Shown here piece after piece: positions 16,243-25,842 of a DNA stretch of 64,000 bases (its first letter is position 1; each line of letters starts with the position of its first letter). A program made the position numbers and the translations under genes. This stretch comes from JAYSYM01 sp964543475 (GTDB lineage Bacteria; Bdellovibrionota; Bdellovibrionia; Bdellovibrionales; JAMPXM01). Below the pieces are notes generated by a model. It saw nothing but the letters and a program-made list of their open reading frames with translations, searched no databases and had not been told where the DNA came from. The stretch lies in contig CAZIYJ010000011.1 in NCBI GenBank assembly GCA_964543475.1, positions 35,528 to 99,527 on the forward strand, in the 5' to 3' direction.

Positions 16243-17391
16243 ATGTCTAAAAAGATTATCTTTAGCTCTATCGTTTTTGTCATCGTGAATTTCACATTAC
16301 CCGCTCAAGCAAAAAATCGAGTGCTTAAATCCCCTGAGACATTCCTGATTCAACAAACCAACCGCGCAATTGCTCAATCAAAGAGTATCCCTCCTCGTAT
16401 TGGTAAAGGGATTAGTCTCAAATCTAATCCAACTAAAAATGACTGGCTCAATACGATCTACAGTAAGAACATCGTTTCGACTTCTGAGTATAGTGCTTAC
16501 CTAAGCGATAAGCTTTTAATGACAAGCATTTTCGAGCGAACTCTCGGCGCTTCAACGGCCCAAATCTACTTGCCGAAAACAATGGGCCTCAGACAATTTC
16601 TCGAGCGACACCAACTTGTTAATCGCAAAGGAAAGCTTTTGGCTGATGGCGACCAGATCGACTCGGCACTGCACAAAGAATTCCCGACGGGATTTTTTGT
16701 GCGTCCTGCAGTGGGAATTACTCCCTACGAAACCGAGCGCGGAATGTTTGCGACACCTGAGCAGCTCATCGTTGAGCTTCTCAAGAAGAAAACCCCTATT
16801 TATGATCCGGCAACTTACTGGAAGCCGATCAAGAGTCATATCTTAAACGACATCGCAAGCGGCGAAGCGGTTGTTTTGCAAGAGAATCTAATTGTTTCAG
16901 CAGAATTAAAAGGGCGTCTCAAGCAAAAAACTGCGACCCTTGTAAGAGTTCACACTTTTGAACAGAAAATCATTCCAGATAGTATTCCGAAGAGATGGAT
17001 TCAAGACGATGCTGATGATCAATTGAGTGAAGGCGCGATCAAAGGTGCGCAAAATTTTGCTCAAGGCTTTTTAGATCAGTTGCCCGAGGAACTTACTCGT
17101 CGTCAAGCTTGGTCAATTGAAGTGGCAGCCTTCGACAATGGGACATATCGAATCGCAAACATTCTTACGAATCGCGGAAAACAAATTGCATGGTCAAGTT
17201 ACCTTGATCAACCAAGAATTCTAAAAGCCTACACAGATTATTTCGAATCAGAAGCCGATTTGCAGTTTGAAGGAGTGAGCGGACGAATTCTTCGCTGGGG
17301 ATTTGCCAACTATTTTACTTACTGGAAACTTCGATTTGAAAAAGCCCAGGGATGGCGAAAGATTGTCGCCGCATTTCCGCCGTTCACTTAG
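16243..17391 (+). CDS. Exported protein of unknown function, 382 aa
   Basis: ATG 16243; signal peptide KIIFSSIVFVIVNFTLPAQA. The rest is soluble, without cysteines I can see or a lipobox. I do not recognise the family. The C-terminal third (VVLQENLIV, LVRVHTFEQ, SIEVAAFDNGTYRIANILTNRG) weakly recalls the end of ATP-grasp folds, but the resemblance is loose and an exported ATP-grasp protein would be odd. Its 3' end overlaps the convergent PspC-like gene by 8 bases. Confidence 0.65.
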   Translation: MSKKIIFSSIVFVIVNFTLPAQAKNRVLKSPETFLIQQTNRAIAQSKSIPPRIGKGISLKSNPTKNDWLNTIYSKNIVSTSEYSAYLSDKLLMTSIFERTLGASTAQIYLPKTMGLRQFLERHQLVNRKGKLLADGDQIDSALHKEFPTGFFVRPAVGITPYETERGMFATPEQLIVELLKKKTPIYDPATYWKPIKSHILNDIASGEAVVLQENLIVSAELKGRLKQKTATLVRVHTFEQKIIPDSIPKRWIQDDADDQLSEGAIKGAQNFAQGFLDQLPEELTRRQAWSIEVAAFDNGTYRIANILTNRGKQIAWSSYLDQPRILKAYTDYFESEADLQFEGVSGRILRWGFANYFTYWKLRFEKAQGWRKIVAAFPPFT

Positions 17392-17740
17392 CAACGTTTG
17401 AAGTTGGCAGCGCAAAGAATAAAACTACATAAGCAACGATCGCCCAACCGAACGACGCAAACAACAAAAGCAAAGCAAGAAAGCGCGTGAGACCGATGTC
17501 GAGCTCACTCCGTTTTGCAATCATTGAGCAAACGCCCATTATTTTTTTGTCGAAAGCGTGATCTAAGCGATCTTCGCGCGGAAGTGAAAAAGTCAAAAGC
17601 ACGTAAAAGAAGATTCCGGTTCCGAAGAAGATGATCGAACATACAAAAAGAAATCGAACCAACCAGGGCTCAAGATCAAGCCGCTTTGCGATTCCAGCAC
17701 ACACACCCGAAAGAATTCCATCTGCTGCTCGTGCAATCAT
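17384..17740 (-). CDS. Double PspC-domain membrane protein
   Basis: 118 residues made of two consecutive PspC-like units. Unit 1 (DGILSGVCAGIAKRLDLEPWLVR) and unit 2 (DKKIMGVCSMIAKRSELDIGLTR) each carry the GVCxxIAKR core followed by a hydrophobic helix. PspC proteins belong to envelope-stress responses. The start ATG overlaps the stop of the upstream squalene-synthase-like gene by 4 bases, so both are made from one mRNA, which may link membrane lipid supply and envelope stress (inference). Confidence 0.85.
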   Translation of the reverse strand: MIARAADGILSGVCAGIAKRLDLEPWLVRFLFVCSIIFFGTGIFFYVLLTFSLPREDRLDHAFDKKIMGVCSMIAKRSELDIGLTRFLALLLLFASFGWAIVAYVVLFFALPTSNVAK

Positions 17741-18768
17741 CCGGCTACCCCTAGTTTCTTTAATTGAAGTCGCGATAAGTTTCCTGAATAAAGGTTTTCT
17801 AAATCATCTGCCAATTCATTAGTAGGCAATGCCGTAGCTGTTTCAGCAGAACTCATTGAACCTGGGAAAAGCTCACTAAACAGTGCAGTTAACTCTTTAT
17901 TGTTTTCAACTTTAGATTCGATTTCCCAGAGTAAAGACTGCGTCTGGAGACGAGGAATTTTCATCAGCTTCTTTGCTCGCCATGATTTTTCGATCCAAGG
18001 AACCGAAGCTAGACCAAGAAAAAGAGACCAACTGCAAAAGAGTCTAAAGCCTTTTAAGCGCTCAGGTAGATGAGTGACATACTCAAGCGCGCATTTTGCG
18101 TGCTGCTCAAGAGACTGCTTCACCAGATCTCGAGACGGAACGAAGTATCGACCCTGCCCCTCATCTTCGAGCTGGTCTTTCAGAATATTAATTTTCTGAA
18201 GAAAGAAGCCAAAGTGAATCGCATTTTCTAATTCGCTGTCACGAATGTTCACGTTTTGAAGCTTAACAAGACTCGTGAGAATTTCGCCAACAACTCCAGC
18301 AACGAAGAAGCAGTACTGATTCAACTCACGAAGACTTCTGATTTTAAGCTCGCCATCGTCATTCTTTCGTTCTGCGAAGTAAGACATCCCGCGAGCCATG
18401 CTTAGAATCGGATTAAGAAGGGCGGCTTGGACTTCTGGAGGATGAGAATGAAAGTCAGCTAGCAGCTCTCCTGAAACTTGAAGCAGCTCGAGTTCACCCT
18501 CTGGCAAACCGGGAGGAAATTTTTGTACCCAAGGCTTGATCTCAGAAAGACCTGCAGTCGAAGTCATGAAGCCAATAAACTGATTGAATTGAGTGAGCTG
18601 GTCGTCTTTTTGTTCCCAGTTCGCATCTTCGACACAGTCGAGGACTCTGCATAGCAAATAAGCTAGACCAACTTGTTCGCGCAACGGCTCGGGCAAACGA
18701 GCAATGCAGAAAGCAAAGCTCCGGCTCACGAGATTTAGATGCGATTGGTAGAACTCTGCTCGAGACAT
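17737..18768 (-). CDS. Squalene-synthase-like prenyltransferase
   Basis: 343 residues. Both Asp-rich motifs of head-to-head prenyl synthases are present: YLLCRVLDCVEDA near residue 40 and FLQKINILKDQLEDEGQG near 190, with VSRSFAFCIARLP at the N-terminus. These segments look more like single-enzyme squalene synthase (eukaryotic FDFT type) than HpnC/HpnD or CrtB. The reaction would join two farnesyl diphosphates through presqualene diphosphate. No cyclase or hopanoid genes are nearby, so the final product is open. The NADPH and membrane-anchor C-terminus of eukaryotic enzymes is not evident. Confidence 0.8.
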   Translation of the reverse strand: MSRAEFYQSHLNLVSRSFAFCIARLPEPLREQVGLAYLLCRVLDCVEDANWEQKDDQLTQFNQFIGFMTSTAGLSEIKPWVQKFPPGLPEGELELLQVSGELLADFHSHPPEVQAALLNPILSMARGMSYFAERKNDDGELKIRSLRELNQYCFFVAGVVGEILTSLVKLQNVNIRDSELENAIHFGFFLQKINILKDQLEDEGQGRYFVPSRDLVKQSLEQHAKCALEYVTHLPERLKGFRLFCSWSLFLGLASVPWIEKSWRAKKLMKIPRLQTQSLLWEIESKVENNKELTALFSELFPGSMSSAETATALPTNELADDLENLYSGNLSRLQLKKLGVAG

Positions 18769-18885
18769 AATTACGTGAATCTTCTCCCATGTGTCAGCGC
18801 TCTGTCGAGCTAGAATAATTCTCTACTTTTTTCCCTGAAAAATGTAAGCTCTTAAATGAAAACGTATTGAAAAGGAGAACCAGCG

Positions 18886-19272
18886 ATGAATAACAACTCG
18901 TCTCGTCGAAACTTTCTTAGACAACTTAGCTTAGGAACCCTACTTGCGATCCCAGCTACTCTCACCTTTGGCCGAATCTTCTCAGCGCACGCTCAAGCTC
19001 CAAAAGCTGGTGCGAAACTTGAGATGATTGACCCAAAGAATCCCCAAGCCCAAGCACTTGGCTACATCACTGACGCTACTAAGGTAGACACAAAGAAGTG
19101 GCCGAAGCGCGCAGGTGCTGAGGGAGCAAAGCAGTTTTGCAATAACTGCCAGTTTTACATCGTTGATAAAGGTGCCGACGCAGCGAAAGTCGCAACTGCA
19201 CCCTGCCAAATCCTTATGAACAAAGGCGTTGAGGGCAAAGGCTGGTGCAACACTTGGGTTAAACGGTCATAA
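18886..19272 (+). CDS. High-potential iron-sulfur protein (HiPIP), Tat-exported
   Basis: 128 residues. A twin-arginine leader (SSRRNFLRQLSLGTLLAIPA) is followed by a small domain with four cysteines, FCNNCQFY, TAPCQIL and KGWCNTW, the exact HiPIP layout that holds one [4Fe-4S] cluster. HiPIPs are soluble periplasmic electron carriers between a quinol-oxidising complex and a reductase or oxidase. AAGGAGAA precedes the ATG. It has its own terminator, so it is a single-gene unit. Confidence 0.92.
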   Translation: MNNNSSRRNFLRQLSLGTLLAIPATLTFGRIFSAHAQAPKAGAKLEMIDPKNPQAQALGYITDATKVDTKKWPKRAGAEGAKQFCNNCQFYIVDKGADAAKVATAPCQILMNKGVEGKGWCNTWVKRS

Positions 19273-19291
19273 ACACGTTATAGCTATTTTG

Positions 19292-19320
19292 AGGTGCCGT
19301 TTTACGGCACCTTGTTTGAT
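19292..19320 (+). terminator. Terminator after HiPIP gene
   Basis: AGGTGCCGT and ACGGCACCT form a 9-bp stem with a 3-base loop, followed by the T-rich TGTTTGATT. Confidence 0.75.
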
Positions 19321-19409
19321 TCGTTTACACTCTCTCGTCAGCACTCATGACACAGCGCCTGCCTACTGTTAAGGTCCCATCCAGCCACTCTTTAAGAAAG
19401 GTTGGGCCC

Positions 19410-20213
19410 ATGAACAAGACGAATTCCAAATCAGTAACGACCGTAGCATTACTCGCTACACTTTTAATTACTGGTGCTTGTTCACATAAAAATGACCCAG
19501 CAAATGACTTAACTCAAATGCAAGCGATCACTGAAGAGCGCCCGCCGACTGCTGAAGAACGCAGAAAAGCAGAGGAAGCAGCAGCTGCTTCCCAACTTAC
19601 ACCAATTCAAAAAAATGAAAAACAAACAGATACACCGTCAACAATTGCAGGCGTCGCTGAAGCAATTGAACTTGGTAAATACTTAGGGATTAAAGGCGCA
19701 GTCTTTACTCGCGTCGCACGAGCGGTCTGGAAAATCGTTGAAGGAAATCAGGCATCGGCAAATCTTTCATCTCAGCGTCTTTCTATTTTGCCAGTGAACA
19801 GAGCTGAGCGCGACCAAGTCGCGGGCTTTAGACGTCCAATCACACGAGGCTTCACTGTCACGCTCAGAAACAGAATGGGCGTCGAAGTAGTTAACTACAA
19901 ATACGCAGTTTCATTTTCTTATGGTGGAAATGTTAATGGCCGCGGACGTTACATTGAAAACTTAAACGTAATTCACAGTGAGTTGAATGTAGTTTGGGGC
20001 TTTAACTTTGATGCCGAATTCGTGACTGGCCGAATTGAAAACCATGGAACAAGAACTAATCCAATCGCGGCAATTCCAGGCGAAGTTCGCTGGAAAGTTA
20101 AGAACATCATGACGAATGTTCGTAAATCAAATGCGTTCTGGATTTCTGGTAATGGTGATTTCGTTCGCCTAAATTATTCAGAAAAAGAAGATCCTAATCA
20201 ACCTAAGAACTAA
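19410..20213 (+). CDS. Lipoprotein of unknown function, 267 aa
   Basis: Start ATG 19410, giving a lipoprotein signal with lipobox LITGAC and Cys near residue 25; a start at 19347 would bury the signal. The linker after Cys is rich in Asp, Glu, Ala and Thr, followed by a domain with strands such as GFTVTLRNRMGVEVVNYKYAVS. I do not recognise the family. Asp at +3 or later does not clearly signal inner-membrane retention. Its stop overlaps the convergent lpdA end by 4 bases. Confidence 0.7.
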   Translation: MNKTNSKSVTTVALLATLLITGACSHKNDPANDLTQMQAITEERPPTAEERRKAEEAAAASQLTPIQKNEKQTDTPSTIAGVAEAIELGKYLGIKGAVFTRVARAVWKIVEGNQASANLSSQRLSILPVNRAERDQVAGFRRPITRGFTVTLRNRMGVEVVNYKYAVSFSYGGNVNGRGRYIENLNVIHSELNVVWGFNFDAEFVTGRIENHGTRTNPIAAIPGEVRWKVKNIMTNVRKSNAFWISGNGDFVRLNYSEKEDPNQPKN

Positions 20214-21622
20214 GCCTGCCGTGCTCGCTTATCGACAGCGAGCGCTGCTTCTCGAACCACTTCAGCCAAAGTTGGATGAGCGTGGAAACTTCTAGCGATA
20301 TCTTCGCTACTTCCACCGAACTCCATTGCAACAACTGCTTCAGCAATCATATCTGAAGCACGCGGTCCTAGAATGTGAACTCCCAAAACTCGATCTGTCT
20401 TTGCGTCAGCTAAAATTTTAACTTGGCCCTCTGTCATCCCGATCGCTTTAGCTCGTGCATTTGCTGAGAATGGAAACGAACCAGATCGGTATTCTACTCC
20501 AGCGGCCTTCAACTGCTCTTCTGTAGCACCTACTGAAGCATATTCAGGCCAAGTATAGATCACACCCGGAACAGTTTCGTAATTCACGTGACCCGGCAGA
20601 CCTGCCATAATTTCTGCGGCCGCCACGCCTTCTTCTTCAGCTTTGTGCGCAAGCATTGGACCTTGGATCACATCTCCGACTGCATAAATAGTTGGAACTT
20701 TAGTTCTAAAGTGATGATCGACTTTTACTCGGCCGCGATCGTCTCGATCAATGCCCACTGACTCAAGCCCCAGTTTATCTGTATAGGCCTTGCGCCCGAC
20801 AGCTACCAAACACATATCCCCAGTAATCGTCGTGGCTTTACCTTCAGATTCGTAAGTCACTTCAACGTTGTCGCCTTTAACTTTTACATCCTGAACTTTT
20901 GAGTTGAGCGAGAATTCCATGCCTTGCTTAGTGAGAATACGCATCAGTAGTTTCGATAACCCATTATCCATTGTTGCGGCAATCAGCGGAGCAAATTCAA
21001 TGACTGTGACTTTTGCACCTAAGCGAAGCCACACTGAACCAAGCTCAAGGCCAATCACACCGCCACCAATCACGATCATGTGCTTGGGAACAGCTTTAAG
21101 CGAAAGCGCTTCAGTGCTTGAAATGATTTTCTTTCCGTCGAACTTTGCAAACGGCAGTTCAATCGGAGCACTGCCCGTTGCAATCATGATTTGTTTTGCA
21201 TGGAGATCAGTTGTTTTTCCGTCTGCACCAGTCACGCGAACTGAGTTCACGCCAGTGATTGAGCCCAAGCCTTCAAAACGCTCAACTTTGTTTTTCTTCA
21301 TAATGAACGCAACACCATTGGTGAGATCTTTTACGATCTTTTCTTTGCGAGACATCATTCCTGGCAAATCAAGCTCGACATTTTGAACTTTGACTCCGTG
21401 AGTAGCTAAAACGCCGTGAGCAGCATCATGAAAATGTTCGCTCGAATCGAGGAGGGCTTTCGATGGAATGCAGCCGACATTCAAACAAGTTCCACCAAGT
21501 GTGGGTGATTTTTCAATGATGGCTGTTTTGAATCCAAGTTGTGCTGCTCGAGTTGCGCCGGTGTATCCACCAGGACCCGCACCAATAATCACTAGATCAA
21601 ATTCGTTAGCTGCGTCTGCCAC
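20210..21622 (-). CDS. lpdA: Dihydrolipoyl dehydrogenase (E3)
   Basis: 470 residues. FAD fingerprint LVIIGAGPGGYTGATRAAQ, redox-active disulfide GGTCLNVGCIPSKALL, NAD-binding GGGVIGLELGSVWLRLGA, second FAD motif YAVGDV and the C-terminal His-Glu pair in SFHAHPTLAEVV. It reoxidises dihydrolipoyl groups of the 2-oxoglutarate dehydrogenase E2. Third gene of the sucA-sucB-lpdA operon, 27 bases after sucB. Confidence 0.96.
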   Translation of the reverse strand: MADAANEFDLVIIGAGPGGYTGATRAAQLGFKTAIIEKSPTLGGTCLNVGCIPSKALLDSSEHFHDAAHGVLATHGVKVQNVELDLPGMMSRKEKIVKDLTNGVAFIMKKNKVERFEGLGSITGVNSVRVTGADGKTTDLHAKQIMIATGSAPIELPFAKFDGKKIISSTEALSLKAVPKHMIVIGGGVIGLELGSVWLRLGAKVTVIEFAPLIAATMDNGLSKLLMRILTKQGMEFSLNSKVQDVKVKGDNVEVTYESEGKATTITGDMCLVAVGRKAYTDKLGLESVGIDRDDRGRVKVDHHFRTKVPTIYAVGDVIQGPMLAHKAEEEGVAAAEIMAGLPGHVNYETVPGVIYTWPEYASVGATEEQLKAAGVEYRSGSFPFSANARAKAIGMTEGQVKILADAKTDRVLGVHILGPRASDMIAEAVVAMEFGGSSEDIARSFHAHPTLAEVVREAALAVDKRARQA

Positions 21623-21649
21623 TTAAAACTCCGAAGCGAAAGGTGCCAA

Positions 21650-22939
21650 TTAGATTTCGAGTAAAATGCGCTGAGGATCTTCAATGCACTCTTTAACTTT
21701 CACAAGGAAAGTAACGGCTTCTTTTCCGTCGATCATGCGATGATCATACGAAAGTGCAGTGTACATCATAGGACGAATCACAACTTGCTTATCGACAACC
21801 ACTGCGCGGTCTTCAATTTTGTGCATTCCCAAAATTCCGCTCTGAGGAGGATTGAGAATTGGCGTCGACATGAGTGAACCATAAACTCCGCCGTTAGAGA
21901 TCGTGAATGTTCCATCTGCAAAATCATCCACCGAAATTTTTCCGTCGCGTGCTTTAATTGCATAGTGCTTAATCGCAAGTTCAATTTCAGCGATCGACAA
22001 ACGATCAGCATCTTTGATCACCGGAACCATCAAACCTTTTTCAGTCCCGATCGCTACACCGATATTGTAGTAATTCTTGTAAAGAATGTCGGTCCCCTCA
22101 ATGCTTGCATTCACTCCCGGGATCTCTTTGAGTCCTTCGATCACTGCTTTTACAAAAAAGCCCATGAAACCGAGGCTCACGCCATATCGTTCTTTGTATT
22201 TGTCTTTGTACCGTTCACGAAGCGCAAGAACTTGAGTCATATCGACTTCGTTAAAGGTCGTAAGAATCGCAGCGTTATGCTGAGCCGAAACTAAACGCTC
22301 AGCAATGCGTTTACGGATCGTCGTCATTGGTGTGCGCTTAACACGCTCTCCTGACTGAGTACCGCGGGCGACCGGAAGAGGCGGAAGTTCTCCGCTCTTT
22401 TTTGCAACCGCTGGCTGTGGTGCTCCAGCACTCACAGCGCCGAGGCCACCGGCAACGTTTGCCGAACCATTCGAAACATTTTCTACATCGGCTTTTGTTA
22501 AACGACCGTCTTTACCAGTCCCTGCCACTTTACTTGCATCGATTCCTTTTTCATCAACTACTCGTCTCACCGCAGGCGATAGATGCTGTTGAAGTTCAGG
22601 CGCAATTTGTTTTGATGCTCCAGCAGGAGGCGGAGCGTTCGGAGCTTGAGGCTTCGGCGCTTCTGCTTTAGGAGCAGGAGCTGGCATCCCAGCCGTAGCA
22701 GTTCCTGCCGTGTCGATGTAGGCGACGACTGCGCCAATCTTTACAACCTCACCCGCTTTTGCTTGAGTGACTAAAACACCGTCATTAGGAGCAACGACTT
22801 CAACACTTGCTTTGTCGGTTTCAAGCATCAAGATCACGTCATCGCGCTTGACGAATTCGCCGCTCTTTTTTGCCCACTCACCGATCGTTGCTTCAGAAAC
22901 TGATTCGCCGACTGCGGGAACTTTGATTTCTGCTTTCAC
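21650..22939 (-). CDS. sucB: 2-oxoglutarate dehydrogenase E2, dihydrolipoyl succinyltransferase
   Basis: 429 residues in three parts: lipoyl domain 1-76 with lipoyl-Lys43 in LETDKASVEV, an Ala/Pro-rich linker, a peripheral subunit-binding domain about 115-150 (LSPAVRRVVDEKGI, GKDGRLTKADV), a second linker, and the catalytic domain about 200-429 with SYDHRMIDGKEAV. The succinyltransferase specificity is inferred from adjacent sucA. Twenty bases separate it from the sucA stop. Confidence 0.95.
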   Translation of the reverse strand: MKAEIKVPAVGESVSEATIGEWAKKSGEFVKRDDVILMLETDKASVEVVAPNDGVLVTQAKAGEVVKIGAVVAYIDTAGTATAGMPAPAPKAEAPKPQAPNAPPPAGASKQIAPELQQHLSPAVRRVVDEKGIDASKVAGTGKDGRLTKADVENVSNGSANVAGGLGAVSAGAPQPAVAKKSGELPPLPVARGTQSGERVKRTPMTTIRKRIAERLVSAQHNAAILTTFNEVDMTQVLALRERYKDKYKERYGVSLGFMGFFVKAVIEGLKEIPGVNASIEGTDILYKNYYNIGVAIGTEKGLMVPVIKDADRLSIAEIELAIKHYAIKARDGKISVDDFADGTFTISNGGVYGSLMSTPILNPPQSGILGMHKIEDRAVVVDKQVVIRPMMYTALSYDHRMIDGKEAVTFLVKVKECIEDPQRILLEI

Positions 22940-22959
22940 TTAAGCCTCACTCTAAAAAA

Positions 22960-25758
22960 TTATTTCTTAGCCATTTTTGATTTAATCGAAACCACTGGCG
23001 GAGCAAAACACGCCTGAACAATTTCTGCTTGCTCATGCTGGTGCACTTTCTCTGAGCCAGTCGCTGGCGAAGCTCTTTCTGTTCTTCCGATATAAACGAC
23101 CGGAATCAAAAGACCCTCACCAATTAGCAACTCCGTAATTCGATTCTGAATAAAGAACCAAGCACCCATGTTCTTTGGTTCTTCTTGCGCCCAAATTACT
23201 CGATTTAAGCGCTTGTAACTCTTAAGTACCTGCGCCAATTGTTGCTCAGGGAAAGGATAAAGTTGCTCGACTCGAACGATCGCAGTTTTTTCACGATCCT
23301 TAGGGTCAAGCTTCTCGCGCTCAGCTAAAAGATCGTAATAGATTTTACCTGTGCACAGAACAGCTGTCTCAACTTCGCTTCCGGTCACAAATTGATCGGC
23401 AATCACTTCTTGGAATGTTCCTTCAGAAAGATCTTTTAAAGTCGAAATCACCTTCGGATGTCGAAGAAGTGATTTTGGAGACATGATAATCAACGGCTTT
23501 CTAAAGTCGCGCTTCACCTGCCTGCGTAGTGCATGGAAAAGCTGTGCCGGTGTCGTCATGTTTACAACCTGCATGTTGTCTTGAGCACAGAGCTGTAAGA
23601 ATCGCTCAAGCCGTGCACTTGAGTGCTCAGGCCCTTGCCCTTCATAACCGTGCGGAAGAAGCATCACTAACCCACTCATTCGCTGCCACTTTTGCTCAGC
23701 ACTTGAAATGAATTGATCAATGATAATCTGAGCACCATTAACGAAGTCGCCAAACTGAGCTTCCCAGATTGTGAGGAATGTTGGGTCTGAAGATGAGTTT
23801 CCGTACTCGAAACCAACAACGCCATACTCAGAAAGGAAACTGTCGTAAATACAGAACTCAACTTCTTCTGGATTGATGGTCTTTAGCGGGAAGTAAGGTT
23901 GCGCAGTTTTAATGTCGTAGAAACCTGAGTGGCGATGTGTGAACGTACCGCGCACAACATCTTGGCCCGAAATACGAACTGGCGTTCCTTCTTTTAAAAG
24001 TGTGCCGTAGCAAAGCATTTCGCCCATGCCCCAGTCGACAGCTCCTTCGCCGTCCATCATCTTTGCTCGCCCCTCAAGAAGCTTTACGATCTTTGGATGC
24101 GGATTAAATCCTTCAGGAATTGTTGTGAGTAGCTTTCCAACCTCTTTTACAAATTCCATTTTTGTAGTCGTATCAGTCGGCTTTGCGAAATCTTCCGACT
24201 TCGCTCTTCGCAACCCTTTCCAAAAACCTTCAAATGCTAAAGGCTTCATCTTCGGTGGCGTCTTGCGAGCTTCATCTAATAAATTTTGCAGTTGATCGAT
24301 ACGAGCTTTGAACATTTGCTCGGCTTCAGGCTTAGCGATCACACCAATTTGAGTCAGCTGATTCGAATAGATCTCAAATACAGTGGGATGCTTTTTAATT
24401 TTTTCATACATGAGTGGCTGAGTGAAGGCAGGCTCATCGCCCTCGTTGTGTCCGTACTTTCGATAGCAAATCATATTCACAACGATATCTCGTTTAAAAT
24501 CTTGGCGGAATCTGATTGCAATATCCATTGCGCGAACACACGCCTCGACATCATCACCATTGCAAAGAATTACTGGCGTCTGAATCATTTTAGAGATGTC
24601 AGAAGAGTAAGGCGCACTTCGTGCGCACTCAGGACCCGTAGTGAAGCCAACTTGGTTATCGATGATTAAGTGAATAGCTCCGCCCACAGTGTAACCAGCA
24701 AGCTGGCTCATCTGCAGAGTCTCTTGCACAACACCCTGACCCGCAAATGCAGCATCACCATGAATCAAAATAGGTACAACTTTTTTCCGTTCATTCGTAT
24801 CGAGTCTACGGCGTTGCTTTGCTCGAACCATTCCGAGCACAACCGGATTTACGGCCTCAAGGTGCGATGGATTAAACGCAAGAGACAAGTGGCATGAGCC
24901 ATGGGCAGTTTCGCGATCATTTGAAAATCCTAAGTGGTACTTCACGTCGCCATCGAAGAATGAATTTTCGTCGTCGCGGACGCCGTCGAACTCTGCAAAA
25001 ATTGAGTTCACAGCTTTACCCATAAAATTTGCCAAAACATTGAGACGGCCACGGTGGGCCATGCCGACAACGATCTCTTCAACTCCAAGAGATGTTCCGC
25101 GACTCACCAACCGATCAAGCATTGGAATCATAGAGTCGGCACCCTCAGCGCTGAAGCGCTTTTTACCCACGTAACGTGTGCCAATAAATTTTTCGAAACT
25201 TTCTGCAAGCATAAGCTTGTGAAGTACGTTTTTCTTTTCATCAGCGCTTAGCTGAAGTTCTGATGTTTGTTCAAATTCTTTAATGAACCAATCGCGAACT
25301 GTTGGACTTGCATCAGACACTTGAACTGAAATCGTTCGGCAATAAGAATTTCGCAGATGGGCGATAATATCTTTTAGTTTTGCATTTGGCTTTCCAATGA
25401 TTCGACCGATCTGAAATGTTTTTTCAAGATCGTCTTCTTTCAAATTAAAATTCGAAAATGACAATTCAGGAAACGATCGAGTTGCTTCAGAAAGTGGATT
25501 TAAGTTTGCCTCGAAGTGTCCATAATCGCGGTAAGCGCGAATCAAATTATAAACATCAAGTTCTTGGCTCGAAACTGATCCGGTTGAAGTACTCGTCGAA
25601 GTTGATGAAGATGGTGCGCCCAGATTTTGCGAGAACTCAACACCCTCAAAGAACAAGCGCCACTCTGATCCAACATCATCCGGGTTCTTTAGGAATCGTT
25701 GATAAAGCTCCTCGATGTACTCAAGGTTGGGACGGTTCAAATAGCTATGTTTTTCCAT
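22960..25758 (-). CDS. sucA: 2-oxoglutarate dehydrogenase E1 component
   Basis: 932 residues, thiamine-diphosphate enzyme that decarboxylates 2-oxoglutarate and succinylates the lipoyl arm of E2. N-terminal E2-binding motif LNRPNLEYIEELYQRFLKNP, then FIGTRYVGKKRFSAEGADS, VVGMAHRGRLNVL, HGDAAFAGQGVVQE and GHNEGDEP, all typical of OdhA/SucA. A Ser/Thr-rich low-complexity run lies near residues 50-62. I chose ATG 25758; a GTG three codons earlier is possible, and neither has a good ribosome site. Confidence 0.96.
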   Translation of the reverse strand: MEKHSYLNRPNLEYIEELYQRFLKNPDDVGSEWRLFFEGVEFSQNLGAPSSSTSTSTSTGSVSSQELDVYNLIRAYRDYGHFEANLNPLSEATRSFPELSFSNFNLKEDDLEKTFQIGRIIGKPNAKLKDIIAHLRNSYCRTISVQVSDASPTVRDWFIKEFEQTSELQLSADEKKNVLHKLMLAESFEKFIGTRYVGKKRFSAEGADSMIPMLDRLVSRGTSLGVEEIVVGMAHRGRLNVLANFMGKAVNSIFAEFDGVRDDENSFFDGDVKYHLGFSNDRETAHGSCHLSLAFNPSHLEAVNPVVLGMVRAKQRRRLDTNERKKVVPILIHGDAAFAGQGVVQETLQMSQLAGYTVGGAIHLIIDNQVGFTTGPECARSAPYSSDISKMIQTPVILCNGDDVEACVRAMDIAIRFRQDFKRDIVVNMICYRKYGHNEGDEPAFTQPLMYEKIKKHPTVFEIYSNQLTQIGVIAKPEAEQMFKARIDQLQNLLDEARKTPPKMKPLAFEGFWKGLRRAKSEDFAKPTDTTTKMEFVKEVGKLLTTIPEGFNPHPKIVKLLEGRAKMMDGEGAVDWGMGEMLCYGTLLKEGTPVRISGQDVVRGTFTHRHSGFYDIKTAQPYFPLKTINPEEVEFCIYDSFLSEYGVVGFEYGNSSSDPTFLTIWEAQFGDFVNGAQIIIDQFISSAEQKWQRMSGLVMLLPHGYEGQGPEHSSARLERFLQLCAQDNMQVVNMTTPAQLFHALRRQVKRDFRKPLIIMSPKSLLRHPKVISTLKDLSEGTFQEVIADQFVTGSEVETAVLCTGKIYYDLLAEREKLDPKDREKTAIVRVEQLYPFPEQQLAQVLKSYKRLNRVIWAQEEPKNMGAWFFIQNRITELLIGEGLLIPVVYIGRTERASPATGSEKVHQHEQAEIVQACFAPPVVSIKSKMAKK

Positions 25759-25842
25759 ACTTAGCACAGTAACCCAATGGGCTCTGTCTGGGCAAACTCG
25801 GATTAGAAAACTAGCTAGACAGTTAGCTCTAGTTCGAAGTTT

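Noticed and set aside
20904..21386. Plus-strand open frame inside lpdA
   Set aside because: Shadow of a clear dihydrolipoyl dehydrogenase coding strand.
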